Positions 35,823 to 46,759 of a stretch of DNA of 64,000 bases are shown here, piece by piece. The notes under the pieces were generated by a model. The model saw only the letters and a list, made by a program, of their open reading frames with translations, was not told the DNA's origin and made no database searches. The stretch is from Cenococcum geophilum 1.58 (Eukaryota > Ascomycota > Dothideomycetes > Gloniales > Gloniaceae). Each line of letters begins with the position of its first letter. The stretch's first letter is position 1. A program made the translations under genes and the position numbers. The DNA is taken from contig KV748181.1 of assembly GCA_001692895.1 (NCBI GenBank), forward strand, positions 3,911,640 through 3,975,639, written 5' to 3'.

Positions 35823-36038
35823 TGTTACGGCACTAGTAGAACTTGGTTAGCAGAACTTAGCAGAACTTCACGGTTATATAACTAGAAGACCGTATAAAAA
35901 GAACCCTACTTTGACTAGCGCTACTCTTCTTCTCCTTTCCTTTCTCTAGCTTTAGATCCTTATTTATAGACTACCAATCGCATAGGCTTGCGCGTCCCTC
36001 TTGCCGTGCTCGTGCCTTAATTAACTAAGTTATTAACA
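35823..36038 (+). repeat. 3' LTR
   Basis: This 216-bp LTR begins TGTTACGG and ends TTAACA. Compared with the 5' LTR there are 23 differences in 216 aligned bases, all C/T or G/A, with no gaps. Each LTR carries the derived T or A at some sites, so both copies were mutated independently after insertion. Confidence 0.93.
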
Positions 36039-36043
36039 GAACG
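36039..36043. repeat. Target-site duplication, right (GAACG)
   Basis: This is the exact match of 30243-30247, immediately after the 3' LTR. Confidence 0.9.
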
Positions 36044-36777
36044 CCTCTAGCGCAGTTCCCTCTAGTATAGCTCTATCCGGCGTATCCTCTTCACCTTCCC
36101 TATTAATAGCAGTAGTTCTAGACATACGCCTTAATACGCCATTATTAAGCCCATTAAGGGTTATGTAGCTACTGTTATATATTAGTCTATAATATAAGTT
36201 AAAGGGGGAGAAAATAGTACCTATAGGTAGGTGGTGGCTTAGAATATTCTATAGCGTTATCTACTCCTCTAATTTTCCGAATCTAATTACGCATCTTCCT
36301 AAAAGTCCTCTGGATGGTACGATTTGGATTAGATAAAAATATTATAACAATGCACATCTTTAAGGTAAAGTAGTTAATTAATTCTTTAAGTTAAAGTCTT
36401 TTAAGGACGTATATATATGCCCTATATTTTATTTTTATTATTATATATATATAGAGTTAACTAAGTTTATTTTTATTCCGAGACGTTAGACGTCTTAAAC
36501 TGTAGTTAAAAGTAGTAAAAGTTATATAATTCCTATCTATACTTTACCAAAATTATAATAATCTTACCTCTATTACTTATCCCACTATTTCTTTAAGCTC
36601 CGCCTCCTTGATCCACTTAAAAAAAGAGATACTATAATCCTCTTCTATACCTTAGTTATATTTTAAACTCTTTTTAAACTTATCTTTATTCTAAACCACT
36701 ATTTAAGTCTCATTGACCGTCAAACGCTCGTCAGCCCTATTTGGAGAACCCAACTCGTTAGCCTCAGACTATGCCAT

Positions 36778-37240
36778 CCCCTCGCAAATACGTGATACTC
36801 TAGAATTGTATAATAGATCGCCAGGACTCTTTTCTTTTTGATTTAAAAGTAAAAAGGAAGTTAACTTAAAAAGAGGTTATAAGAGAGTTTAGGAGATTAG
36901 ATTAGCGAACTTATAAATTATTAACGCTTTAGATAAGATTTATAAGGCTACTAGAAAAGTATAATATAATAGGCTAAGAAAATAGATAAGACTTCTATTT
37001 ACTAGACTATATAAATAAGAATATAAAATTCCCACTAAACTACTAAATAAAAGCGAGAGTTAACAATATAAAAAGACTAGTAAAAGGTGGAAGAGAAATT
37101 CCCCCGCTATTTATTAGTTAAGTTAAGGGCTAGGGCTAAAGGGTAGGTTAAAAGATAGTACTATTAGGGATGCTAGTATTGCCCGTTTCTATCTAATAAC
37201 TCCCTCTAAGGTTAGTTGGGTTTATAGGAAATAATATTAA
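36778..37240. other. AT-rich intergenic DNA between divergent relics
   Basis: The stretch lies between the minus-strand split gene and a plus-strand relic, so it should have held two promoters. No motif is preserved. It is purine-rich on the plus strand. Confidence 0.35.
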
Positions 37241-37248
37241 TATTTAAT

Positions 37249-38100
37249 GACTTTTAGCTATCTTAACCGGGCTAGTGCTAGTAATTCCTCTTTGCCAATG
37301 GCTACTCCTAGTATTTGGTTTCGTGGTTAACTATCTGATAACACTGCTTGTTTATAGGGTAAACTGTAGCAGACGAGCATTATAAAGGAATTTTTCTATA
37401 TTTGGCCTGGGGTTAATGGCGAAGACTATACTAGCGTGGTAATATAAAACTAGTAGCGTTTATTTACAGAAAAACCATTATAGACTTGTATATTGGATAA
37501 AAAAGGAAATAATATTATCTATATAGTTCTTAGGGTTAAAATAGAGAAAGTTAGTATTGAAAATCCCGTTAGGTATATACGGATTCTTAAGCGAGGATTG
37601 TAACACAGTATAGTTTAGTTTAAGAAACTAAAAGTGGATAATATCTCCGATGGGCGCGGATATTTAATTTAGGGAAAATATTAGATCTCCCTGAGCACTG
37701 ACTTAGACAGTATAGATTAGTGACAAAGAAGTTGTGGTAGGAGATGTAGTTGCGATAATCTTAACGCCAAGCTTAATGTCTACTTTAAGCTCGCCTCCTT
37801 TAGGCGTAGTTGCCGGTGTATCTACCCTGACTTTAATCAAGAAAGACTAATTAATACTATAATTTATTAGGACTAGATTTCTGTAGTAACTGTAATCTAC
37901 CTACTTAGCAATTACTCTTAGAGATTAATAGTGTACTGCTATAACCGCGCGTAAAACAAAAAAGAGAAGTGTATATATATTTAGTATTAAGTTTAGGATA
38001 CGAGGGCTATTTTAATTTTTATAATTTAGGGAGAAAATTTTTATTAAATATAGTCTCAAGTTCTAAAAATAATGGCTAGAGATATATATATAGGAATGCT
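37249..38100 (+). pseudogene. Unrecognised relic frame
   Basis: A plus-strand frame from an ATG near 37249 reads YLNRASASNSSLPMATPSIW, then FFYIWPGVNGEDYTSVVI, RLFTEKPL, VKIEKVSIENPVRYIRILKR and a Cys/Arg-rich part (RSCGRRCSCDNLNAKLNVYF). Interruptions are TAG/TAA. The segment order resembles a compact soluble protein, but I recognise no family. It lies upstream of, and on the same strand as, the chromo-like gene. Confidence 0.35.
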
Positions 38101-38329
38101 AAAATTATCTTAAGGATTAGGCTTTTAATCTTTAGACGCCCTACTTATATGTTTTTTCTTAGCATTTATATATATTAACTAGCTTAGCTCTAGAATTAGA
38201 AAGCTAGATAAGAACTCTATAAGCGCTAGATGTCCTCTAACCCTCTTTTTATCCACTTTTTATTAAACACTTTGTTAAGAAATATTGTCTAGGATTATCT
38301 TCTAAAAAGCTCCTACCCTAAAACATCTA

Positions 38330-39790
38330 GAATGCGTATTTCTTAGGTTAATGACAATAAGGCCGTTTCGGATATTTAAAGCGGCAAAATTACTCTGGAA
38401 GACTTGGACGATAAGAGTATATACTAGCTAAATAAGACGAATAAACTAACTAGTCTATATCCAAACCCCTACGATCCGTATAATGAAGATGACGGCGAGT
38501 ATAATAGCTCCGCCGCCAATTGGATAAAGTGATACTACCTAAATTCCTACCTATAGGGTTCCTGGGTGATATATAACCAAATTAACAAAATAATCTTAAA
38601 CGACAAATAGGAGATTAATGATATTGTAGGGGAAAGGATAACTAAGATAGGACGCGAATATAAGGTGGTTTAGAAGGATACCTAGGTCTATAAAAGTGGG
38701 CTACTAAATATAAGGGAGGCTCTTAGGTTTTACTAAAGGCGCGTTAGGTATGCCGAAGTCTAAAGCGCTAAGCAGCATCTAACTGTAGTGGCGACGTTAT
38801 AAGAGGGTAGAATAAATCGGAAGAGATGCTTCTTCTAAGTTATATAAAACAGTAATACTACCTTAATTACTACGGAAAAAGCTGAAAAAAGTATCAAGTG
38901 GTTTTTGCTCTATAGCTAAGGTAGCAATTTGTTTACTAATCTTGTCTTACGCCGTAAAAGGATATATACTTTTATTTAAAAATATATTGCTACTAAATAA
39001 ATTGCCATTAATTTTAGCTAATCGTTTAAGGTTAAGTTAAAGAAGTAGAAGCCACTTAACAAAGAATTATACTTGTTATTTTGTTATTATATTATATCTT
39101 AAGCCAGTTAGCTTCTTAAGATGGATATTAGTTAAGGACTTACTCTAATAACACGATTGCTTTAGTAAGATCTTTTAACTATAGGTAATTACTTACTTTT
39201 AGAAACCGAAGCCAGGGCTCTACGTCTGTAGATAGGAGGAAAGATAAAATTTAAATACCATAGACGGAGTAGAACAATTTAAGAATTGCGCTAACCTTAA
39301 GGTTATACTTAAATATCCTAACGGCAGAATCTCTAGTGCCTCTTAGAATTTTCCAATCTCTATTAAATAACTTAAGCATTAGGTCATTTTAAATATAGTC
39401 CTAGGCTTTCCTACTAGGAACAACATTATTTCGCGGCTAGCTCTTTTTACACCTTTCTAAAAAGATAGCTGATTTAGCTTAAACACAGGAGTTGAAGCTT
39501 TCCCGCAATTTGACTTAACTGATTTACCTTTATGTGACGCCTTTATACGTCCTACTTTTAGCCTGCCTTATATCTTAAATATAGGCGCAAATGCGATGAA
39601 CATCCTTAACCTCACTATTGGCAGAATTGACTAATTTGCTCTTACTCTAAGATTCCTATAATAAATTAATAATAATACGCGCAGTTACATAGTTAAATAT
39701 TAGCTGTATTGTCCGTATAATAGATAGAAGAGGAAGGCTGGAAGTAATAACTATATTATTAAATTGGGAGAATAGAATTGGAACAGGGGG
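38330..39790 (+). pseudogene. Chromo-like domain gene relic (family A type, copy 3)
   Basis: A plus-strand relic. The chromo-like domain at 38602-38755 reads EINDIVGERITKIGREYKVV, YKSGLLNIREALRFY and RRVRYAEV, very close to 6308-6460. Upstream is an acidic lead (YPNPYDPYNEDDGEYNSSAA). Downstream the frame continues for over 250 codons with segments LKVILKYPNGRISSAS, VILNIVLGFPTRNNI, FPQFDLTDLPLCDAFIRPTF and ILNIGANAMNILNLTIGRID, interrupted by TAG/TAA. I do not know this downstream domain. The GC-rich front half of family A is not seen here, so this may be the parental gene or a partial copy. The reader function of chromo domains is known; here it is inferred. Confidence 0.5.
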
Positions 39791-39799
39791 CGTTAATTG

Positions 39800-41260
39800 T
39801 TGAAAATTATGACGCAACGCGTTTAAAATATTCGTGTCAATAGTGGGGTTTAAAGAGATGCGTTGCTTTTTAGATAATGATAGGGCGATATGCTTTACGT
39901 TAGCGCTTCCTTCTATAAGGGTAAAGACAGTTAAATTCCCTTAAACGGCGCTAATTTTTGGGTAGTTACTGCTGCTAAAGGAATTAGTAAGGGTAGATCC
40001 ACGCATAAATTAACCTACCTTTTAGGCGGCCCGCCTCTAATAATACTAAGGTCGTTCTCTGTAATAGGAGCCTAGCTATATTTTCTACTGTAGAACTAAT
40101 AGTTAGGAGGAGGTTTCTAGTCCTCCTTAAGTGCGAAGTTAATAGCTTCAGTAATATTAACTCCATTATTTAAAATTTGATGGTATATATACGGTAATAT
40201 AATAACTATTTCCCTAGGCTGGCAATAGGTGATTTCGTAGCAAATGTGCTAGAGATTAAGCAACTCCTTATATAGTATAAGATCTATATGCCGGATAAAT
40301 TGGGAGTAGGCTGACTCCTATACCTTAGAGTTTGATTTTCGCTTTTAAAAGCTGAAAACCTCCTTAATTCTATCTTCTAACTAGCATGTATTGTTAGGGG
40401 AGACTATTAACTAAGACTTGGGGGCTCTAGCATGAATAAGATTTATAGAGCTAAGTCTAGCATCTTCTATGTGTATAGTTGCTGGCGTATTCTGAGAACC
40501 ACTAATATATATGTATAGTAAATGTATCCTAGGGATCTTTGCCTTTATCTCGTTAAATTAAGTCCTATAGTTGAGAAGTGACTTACTACCTAAACTAATT
40601 GTTTCCCGTTCTTTGCTAGTAGAGGTAAGGTAAATTAAGTACGGGAGGGTTTTGTTCTAGATTTTAGTAGCGCAAAATAGGTTTGTAGTGGTAGACGGTT
40701 AATGAGAAAGAATCCTCAAAATCCTAAACTTGTCTTTTTGTTAATTAAAAGACGCCTGGTATATAAGGTTGTATATAGCATAGTCTATAACCTTCTTGGT
40801 GCGTAAAGGCCGTATTATATAAGCCGCATAATTGAAGTTTGAGGGGGCACTATACTTCCCTATAATTTGGCCTTCTATAGATTTTAAGTAAGTAGAGAGC
40901 GCGTCTAGCAGAACCGAGACTTTAAAATAGCCAATTTTCCGCAAGGCTAAATCTCTTTTTATAATTGTTTAAATTGTTTGCATAAGATGGCTTATATTAA
41001 TGGTGTTAAATTGGCTAAAACCTATATACTCCTAATATTTACAAGACTTCTTTAGTCCATTATTAGGCTCTTCTCTAGCTTTATCTCTTCTAGCCTTTAT
41101 AGGTGCTAAAAGTCTAGCACTTCTCTTATGTTTCCGCTTAAGGCTGGCATGTTTAAGGCTGGCATACTTAAGGCGAGAGATGATTTTCTGTAGCTTTATA
41201 ATGATTAACCTAAGTTAAAGCCCTTTAGGCTAGGTAGACTATACTTAAATTAGTACTAAT
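39800..41260 (-). pseudogene. JmjC-domain protein (histone demethylase-like) relic
   Basis: The minus strand reads a basic Lys/Arg-rich N-terminus (about 41200-41070), then FSQFNTINISHLMQTI and LRKIGYFKVSVLLDALSTYL. A JmjC core follows: HIEDARLSS (40473-40450; H-x-E iron ligands), WLIVSP-like strand, CSQFIRH-like segment, ICYEITYCQPREIVIILP and YHQILNNGVNITEAINFAL (about 40190-40140), containing the distal iron-binding His. This spacing matches JmjC Fe(II)/2-oxoglutarate oxygenases of the histone-lysine demethylase type. A Ser/Pro tail continues to about 39800. Stops are TAG/TAA. Chromatin substrate unknown. Recognition rests on the two ligand motifs and the EITYCQPREIV-type segment. Confidence 0.6.
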
Positions 41261-42240
41261 AGGGGTATAATAAAGGGGACTATACGTACTTAAGTTAAGC
41301 GTTTAAAAGCTTTAAGTGAGTTTAGGAGAGTTTGCTATAACCGCAACTATTACGACATTATTCTTAGGCGTAGGAGAGAAGCGAGTGCGTATAGGCCCCA
41401 CACCTTAATCTCAAAAGCTGCATTGAGGTGTGGTTACGTAAAATTTCCTAGATTGTCCTAGCGATAGCTAGCCTATAAAAGGGCTAAGATATAGGATCTG
41501 AATTACTTAGCGTTAGGATTGTATAAAAGAGTTGCCGTGTAAAGTAGCTAGGACTTTTTCTATTTTTAGGAAAGATCGATTCTAGATTAAATAGATAGGA
41601 TAGCGTTTACTTCCTTAGCTTTAAGGTTGCTAAGCTTCCATAATGCCAATATATACTAGCCCTAGCGGCTCTAGGCAAATCTTATATAACAGTTGACTTC
41701 TAAAGAGATAGGGGTAGTATGTAGAATAATTAGATAATGTAAATACCCCGACCTCTACACATAAAATGACAAAGTTTAACCTTACTACAGCTACTAGTAG
41801 TCTTTAGTAGCCCGACTCCGTGTTGTAGTATATAAACCCGCCACGCCTATAAAGTGGAGACTACCCCTAGTACGATTTGGCGGACTTAAAAGACTTATTC
41901 CTACAAGACGTGATATAAAAATTTTAAGATTAAGCTAGACTAAGATACTAAAAGGAATTAATAAGGCCATAATAAAGCCCGTATAGTGTTACTATTGCTA
42001 TAAATGATAAGACAATACTAGGCTGGAAAATTAGGTGTAGACTATTACACCTATATTGCTACCGCTTACCTTATAGGTTTGGTATTAGAAAAGCGGGGTC
42101 TATTTCCTAATAACTTTTCGTTATAATACGCCATTCTTTAAACTGGCTGTGCCGTGCCTTATATAATAGGTTATATCCAATAAAAGCGAGTTCTATAGCT
42201 TGCCGCTACTTTAGCAAACTTTAGACGAGCTAGTTAGATA
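41261..42240. other. No assignable gene
   Basis: This is decayed DNA upstream of the JmjC relic. A direct doublet AAGGCTGGCAT is seen just before it at about 41140-41165. No frame longer than about 30 codons resembles a family. Confidence 0.3.
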
Positions 42241-42249
42241 AAGTAGACT

Positions 42250-43230
42250 TTCTATAAAGCCAATACTGGTTGACCGGTATATTTGTTTAGCATCGCGTAT
42301 ACTATACTTAAGTCAGATGCTATATTTTGGTAGAAAGTAAAGAGAGCGGTTATTTTACCGTAAAAACCTAAGTTTATAGTTAACGAAGAAATGACCCTAA
42401 AGGGAGTATTGATTGCGTTCTATATAAGGTATATAAAGAGGTTTCTAGCGCACTTTTTTACTTAAAGTAAAAGTTATAAAAGAATTAAGATGCTAAAAAT
42501 AGAAATTTTAATTTTAGTATAGTTATATATAATTGCAAACTTTTTTCTAAAACTCTACTAGGAAAATGAAGCACAAAAAAAATATATAAAGAGCACGATG
42601 GAGACAGCGGTGCTGTTTACAATTAGCGTAATATTTAAGTATATTAGCCATCTTTTTATTTTAAGTAATCTACTTAGGCTATAAGCAGAAGACGAGCTTA
42701 ATATAGTTATTTCCCTAAATAAAGTAAGGCTTATTACTAGAGATAACGACCCTTACTAATAGCAGCTAACCCCTAAGAAACAATACCTCTTTAAAAAACA
42801 CCTAAGCAAACATTCCATTATAGCGTATTAGGATCTATACTTAGGTATTAGAAACACTATTAGAGCTATAAGAACTAAAACTGTAGAGGTATAAAACTAC
42901 TAATACTATTTAATATAAGCTAATAGTTTCTAGAAAGAATTTAATTCCTACAGACATCCAACCTACGAAATTGGGAGTTAAGGGTTAGGTATAAGAGAAC
43001 TATAAAATATAGAAGCTGGAAAAAAGCAGCAGAAGAGCAACGGAGTTAATAAAGGGCTTAGTAATTTAAATATTAAAATTGCAGAACTATAGCGGGAATG
43101 CCGTTTAATGAGAAAAGTTACTATTTATTATTAGGAAAAGGCTTCGCGATATAAATGAGGGATTAATAAGTTTTTAAAAGTACTATAAAAGCTGTATATT
43201 AAGACTCTATTAGAATATCTGGTGCCAAAT
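42250..43230 (+). pseudogene. Unrecognised relic frame, helical and basic C-terminus
   Basis: A plus-strand frame of about 320 codons is broken by TAG/TAA only. It includes NEEMTLKGVLIAFYIRYIKR, METAVLFTISVIFKYISHLF, LTPKKQYLFKKHLSKHSII, DLYLGIRNTIRAIRTKTVEV, NSYRHPTYEIGS and a Lys/Arg/Glu-rich tail that looks coiled-coil (IEAGKKQQKSNGVNKG, LNIKIAEL, RECRLMRK). I considered a tyrosine-recombinase (captain) C-terminus and could not find the required R-H-x-x-R-Y pattern. Unknown protein. Confidence 0.35.
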
Positions 43231-43289
43231 TTCGGTACCTAGCTAATTATTAACCTTTACTACCATTACTTCCACTGTTTAATGCCTCC

Positions 43290-44400
43290 TTTAACTCCCT
43301 AATTCTTACACTAACAGAGAATACCCATGCTTATATCTCGGCTATATAATTGTCAAGATAATTAAGCCGTCTATTATTAATAATTAGTTTAGACAAAGAT
43401 ATAATCCATCTAATTTTACTTATTTAGCTATTAGCTCTTATCTAAGCAATATTAGTAAAGCAATTTTTCTTAATAATCTAAAACTTACTTTTTCTAAAGC
43501 TCTTATACTAGCATATAGACGTCAGGTGGCTTAGAACCTATTAATATATAGGTTTCAGTTAATAATTCCGGGCTAATATATGTATATATAAGGCCTAGAT
43601 CTAGATTAGGCTAACATCCTTGCTTATTCTAAACTCCCTAATTAGGCTACAGCTGTTTTAGTATAGCCCCCTAGCTAAAAGGTTGCTGGAATATATCGGA
43701 GTATTATAGCGTAGCTATGTCTAGGTTGTCTAAAAACTAAATATTATTAAGGTCAAGAAGATCGATTTCGATAAAACCCTAATCTATCTCTGGAATTTTA
43801 TTTATAATTCTCTCCTAGTATTTGTTATCTGCCAAAGAGTTATAGCTGGTTATAGTAGGATACGGCCTTGTAGAAAAGGATTAATAGAGTTTAAGTAAAA
43901 GGATATTAGTCTTGCTGCGTAGGTGCTCTTTATCTTTAAGCAATTATAAAGCTAGGTATCTTTCTGGCGTTAATACTGCCTTAAGTTAGAAACCCTGGCG
44001 CTTAGCGAGTGTAGAGCGCCTAAGGCGATTTGGCTAATAGTTGAACTTTGTAAAGCGCCCGATTAATTATGGTGTTTTGTAATATATAAAGAGTCTAGCG
44101 ATACTATAGGCATAGAACGCCTAATTGACTTTAGATAGTGATGCTGTAGGCGTAAGTTCTAGAGTTAGTTCTGGCGATTGTTCTCTAAAAGCTAATATAT
44201 ATAAAGCGCTTAGCCGGTTATACTAGGAGCTATATAAAGTGGCTGGCTAATTAGTAGATATATATAGTCTATTGTTACCTACTGCGCCTACGCCGCTCTT
44301 TACTATTTACTATTCTGTTAGTATTCTGGTATTAGCTTAAAAACTTACTAATTGATATTCATTTAATCCAGAACGTAGATTTAAAAGACCGTCCTCTAAG
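43290..44400 (-). pseudogene. Unrecognised relic frame
   Basis: A minus-strand frame of over 300 codons reads RLFIYYKTP-LIGRFTKFNY, RSTLAKRQGF, AVLTPERYLAL-LLKDKEH, STRPYPTITSYNSLADNKY, GFIEIDLLDLNNI and YTYISPELLTETYILIGSKP (dashes are stops). Only TAG/TAA interrupt it. It is convergent with the preceding plus-strand relic. No domain is recognised. Confidence 0.35.
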
Positions 44401-45540
44401 ATGCTCGCAATTTAACCCCTTATTTTCTTAACTTATTACCTATAAAGTTATCTACTATAGAGGCTGTTACTTAGTCGGAGGGTTGGTCACTAGATAATAA
44501 AAACCTTCTTCGCAAACTCTAGGCTATACTACCCCCTCTCTTCTAGTTTAAGCTTATAACGGCCTTTAACGGAAAGACTACCGGTTTGCCTTAAACAAAG
44601 TCGGCAATTAAGTTATAGTGGAAACGCCTAAACTAAAATCTTAAGAAGAACTGAAATCCTAGGAAGAACTAAAAGCTTAAAAAAGTTTAAATAGTAGATC
44701 TCCTCCCGCGCCTATAGAGTAGCTATAAGGTTAGATATAAGCAAGTGAACTAAGAAGGGGCTACTAATATAGTAAGTAAATTGCAGAGAGGACTTTTGAC
44801 TTTTTGCTTATTATGCGGTTTAACACAGAATATAAAACTAGGAATTACCTTTCCTCCCCTAACCCCTATAGTTCCACGCACCTATAGCTATTAACTTGGT
44901 AAGGAGGTATAAGCTAGATCTAGCGTAAACCATATTATCATTCCATTCCCTTTTAAGTTGGTAAAGTAGTAATATTAACAGTAGGGTGGCGTGAAACGGT
45001 TTTATCTGGCGCTGTATATAATTTTGGAATAGGTAGCTCTTTGATTTCAAGGTAGGCGGTATTTAATAGTAATTTTAGCAGAAACATACGCGTATATATA
45101 GATCTTTCTTTTAGTAATAAGCAATTAGCGCTTAGCAGTCGTACTAGGGTGATATATACTTATACCTCTTCTATATACTGTAGTAAAACGGATATGACTT
45201 ATAATTAGCAGTAGTCTATAATTAAAATGTTGATTTATATACTGGTATAGGAAGCCTTTATTCCAGAATTGCATCGTGCTCTAGAAATATAAATAACGTA
45301 ACCTATTATATTAACTATAAGGATAAAAGCTAGTGCTGTGGCTTAGCGGTATACCTCTAGTAGAAAAAAACTACTTAAGTACTAATAATTATAGGACCCT
45401 GGATATTGCTAGCACTGTGAGATATATAATAGGCGCTCAGATTGGGACTTCCTTAGGGACTTCTTTATTAGAGAGTAATGAATAATGTAATATATTTATA
45501 GTCTAGAAACTTAAGTTTCTTATAATTGGATAGCAATTTC
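44401..45540. other. No assignable gene
   Basis: This is mostly AT-rich decayed DNA. A minus-strand open stretch at 44859-45050 has no family resemblance, although another minus frame there reads IKELPIPKLYTAPDKTVSRH. A tRNA-like partial fold at 45332-45416 is discussed under rejected observations. Confidence 0.3.
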
Positions 45541-45549
45541 CCAGATTTA

Positions 45550-45820
45550 AAATTAGAGATATAAGGAGTAATAAGAAGCCTATGAAGCTAGAGAAGAGTT
45601 GGAAAGGAGGCTTGATAATTACTAAAAGCAATTAAGTCGCGCGACCGCGACGGCTAAACGACTTGGAAAGATGTTCTAAGATATTAGGGAATAAAATTAA
45701 TCCGATAAGCTATTTAAAATATAAGATATTATTTTAAAAAATAAAAGGAAACAAACAAGGATCGCTAAGCTTAAAGTAGTTGTTTTATTACAGTGGGTGC
45801 AAATCTAGTGACATCTAGAT
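45550..45820 (+). pseudogene. Coiled-coil relic
   Basis: Plus strand, about 90 codons: a Glu/Arg-rich heptad-like stretch EEL-RRLDNYQKQLSRATATAKR-like with stops at likely Q codons, then LGKMF and a basic tail KNKRKQTRIAKLKVVVLL. It is probably the remnant of a structural or regulatory protein with a coiled coil. No family can be named. Confidence 0.3.
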
Positions 45821-46755
45821 AATAAGATAGCTTAAGAGACTCTTTTAGGTATTTTATACCTTACCTTTATATAAGATTTCCCATTGACTCGGATCCTAGT
45901 TAACTCGATTTAATGTCCTAGTTAGGTTGGGGAGGCTTTAGAAGATATTTCTTTAAATAGTTTAAAAATCTATATTTACCTACTTTATACTTTAAAACTA
46001 GCCGTAATATAGTGTCTTTAAATAATATAGTAATCTGCTAGCAATGTAAGTAATAAAGGCAACCTCTATAGACAGTAAATTATTTAATTTAAATCACGTA
46101 TTAAGTATATTTAAGACCCTTTATATAGACGTGATTAAAAGGGCTAATACTACCCTATATTTAATAAAACGCCACCTTAGTTTTAAGGCCGTACCCCCTC
46201 CTAATTTACTAAAATAGACATAAATTATATATAGTAGTGTCTATATATAATTACTAGAGTCTAAATATATACCACTATGTATGATTAAGGCAAATATAAA
46301 AGGGTAGTTTCCTTTTATTTAAATCTTTAGAAATTTATCATTAGGCACTAGCGCCAATTTATTAAAAATAGCCAATAGCGCGCCCCCTACTCCACAAGCA
46401 ACCCTATTCCCTAATAATAATCTCTAGAAGAAGCGATAAAGGAAGGGAGATAGGGCTAAAGAACTAGCTAAACCTAAATAAGAAAACCAAATACGCCAGA
46501 ATAAGATTAACAAAATTCTTAAGTAGAGTAATAATAACGCCGGTCCACTAAAATTCATCTAACTTAAGAAGGGTGATAATCTAAGTCCTATTTAGAAAAT
46601 ATAAGCGTGGCGGAAGGTAGTATAGGAAGTATATCCGAAGCGGGGTAACATAAATAATAGCGATAAGGCTCTTCAAAGTATGGAGTTTAATATATATATA
46701 ATATACGACTAACTTTTATATAGTTATTATAAACGTTACCAAAAAACTTAATGTT
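45821..46755. other. Unassigned decayed DNA
   Basis: AT-rich. Some stretches (46490-46640) may belong to an upstream exon of the lysine-rich gene to the right, because the frame texture is similar, but no clear link can be made. Confidence 0.3.
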
Positions 46756-46759
46756 CTAA

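Larger units (their letters stand above)
30248..36038 (+). mobile_element. Ty3/gypsy chromovirus-type LTR retrotransposon, structurally complete, decayed
   Basis: A 5791-bp element with two 216-bp LTRs, flanking GAACG duplications, a polypurine tract before the 3' LTR, and gag, protease, RT, RNase H, integrase and chromodomain in the Ty3/gypsy order. All coding parts contain TAG/TAA codons, so it cannot be autonomous. The LTR pair differs at 23 positions, every one a transition and with no indels, by hand alignment. This is the pattern of C-to-T mutation on both strands rather than ordinary drift. It lies on the plus strand inside a minus-strand gene relic. I could not assign a tRNA primer site after the 5' LTR. 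Confidence 0.95.
30000..36777 (-). pseudogene. Unrecognised gene split by the Ty3/gypsy insertion
   Basis: A minus-strand gene relic is interrupted by the LTR element. On the right side, a frame can be read from an ATG at 36777 (MA-SEANELGSPNRADERLTV; dash is a TAG) through acidic sequence ending GEGEEDTPDRAILEGTALEA just before 36039. On the left side it resumes at 30247 (KELRHRLH-AALDEVVLEEAK). If the element and one copy of the GAACG duplication are set aside, the two sides adjoin in the same frame, which supports both the gene and the insertion. The 36777 ATG is in a different frame from the junction, so an intron or indel lies between. The product is acidic and probably helical; no family recognised. 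Confidence 0.5.

Noticed and set aside
42250-43230. Possible Starship captain (DUF3435 tyrosine recombinase) because of the basic, helical C-terminus
   Set aside because: I could not find the catalytic R, H-x-x-R and Y pattern in any frame, so it is listed as an unrecognised relic.
45332-45416. tRNA-like sequence: A-box-like TGGCTTAGCGG, a 7-bp acceptor-like pairing and a 5-bp stem with a 7-A loop
   Set aside because: The loop is all A (no T33), the T arm does not pair and no B box is present. It is treated as chance or, at most, an unrecognisable relic.
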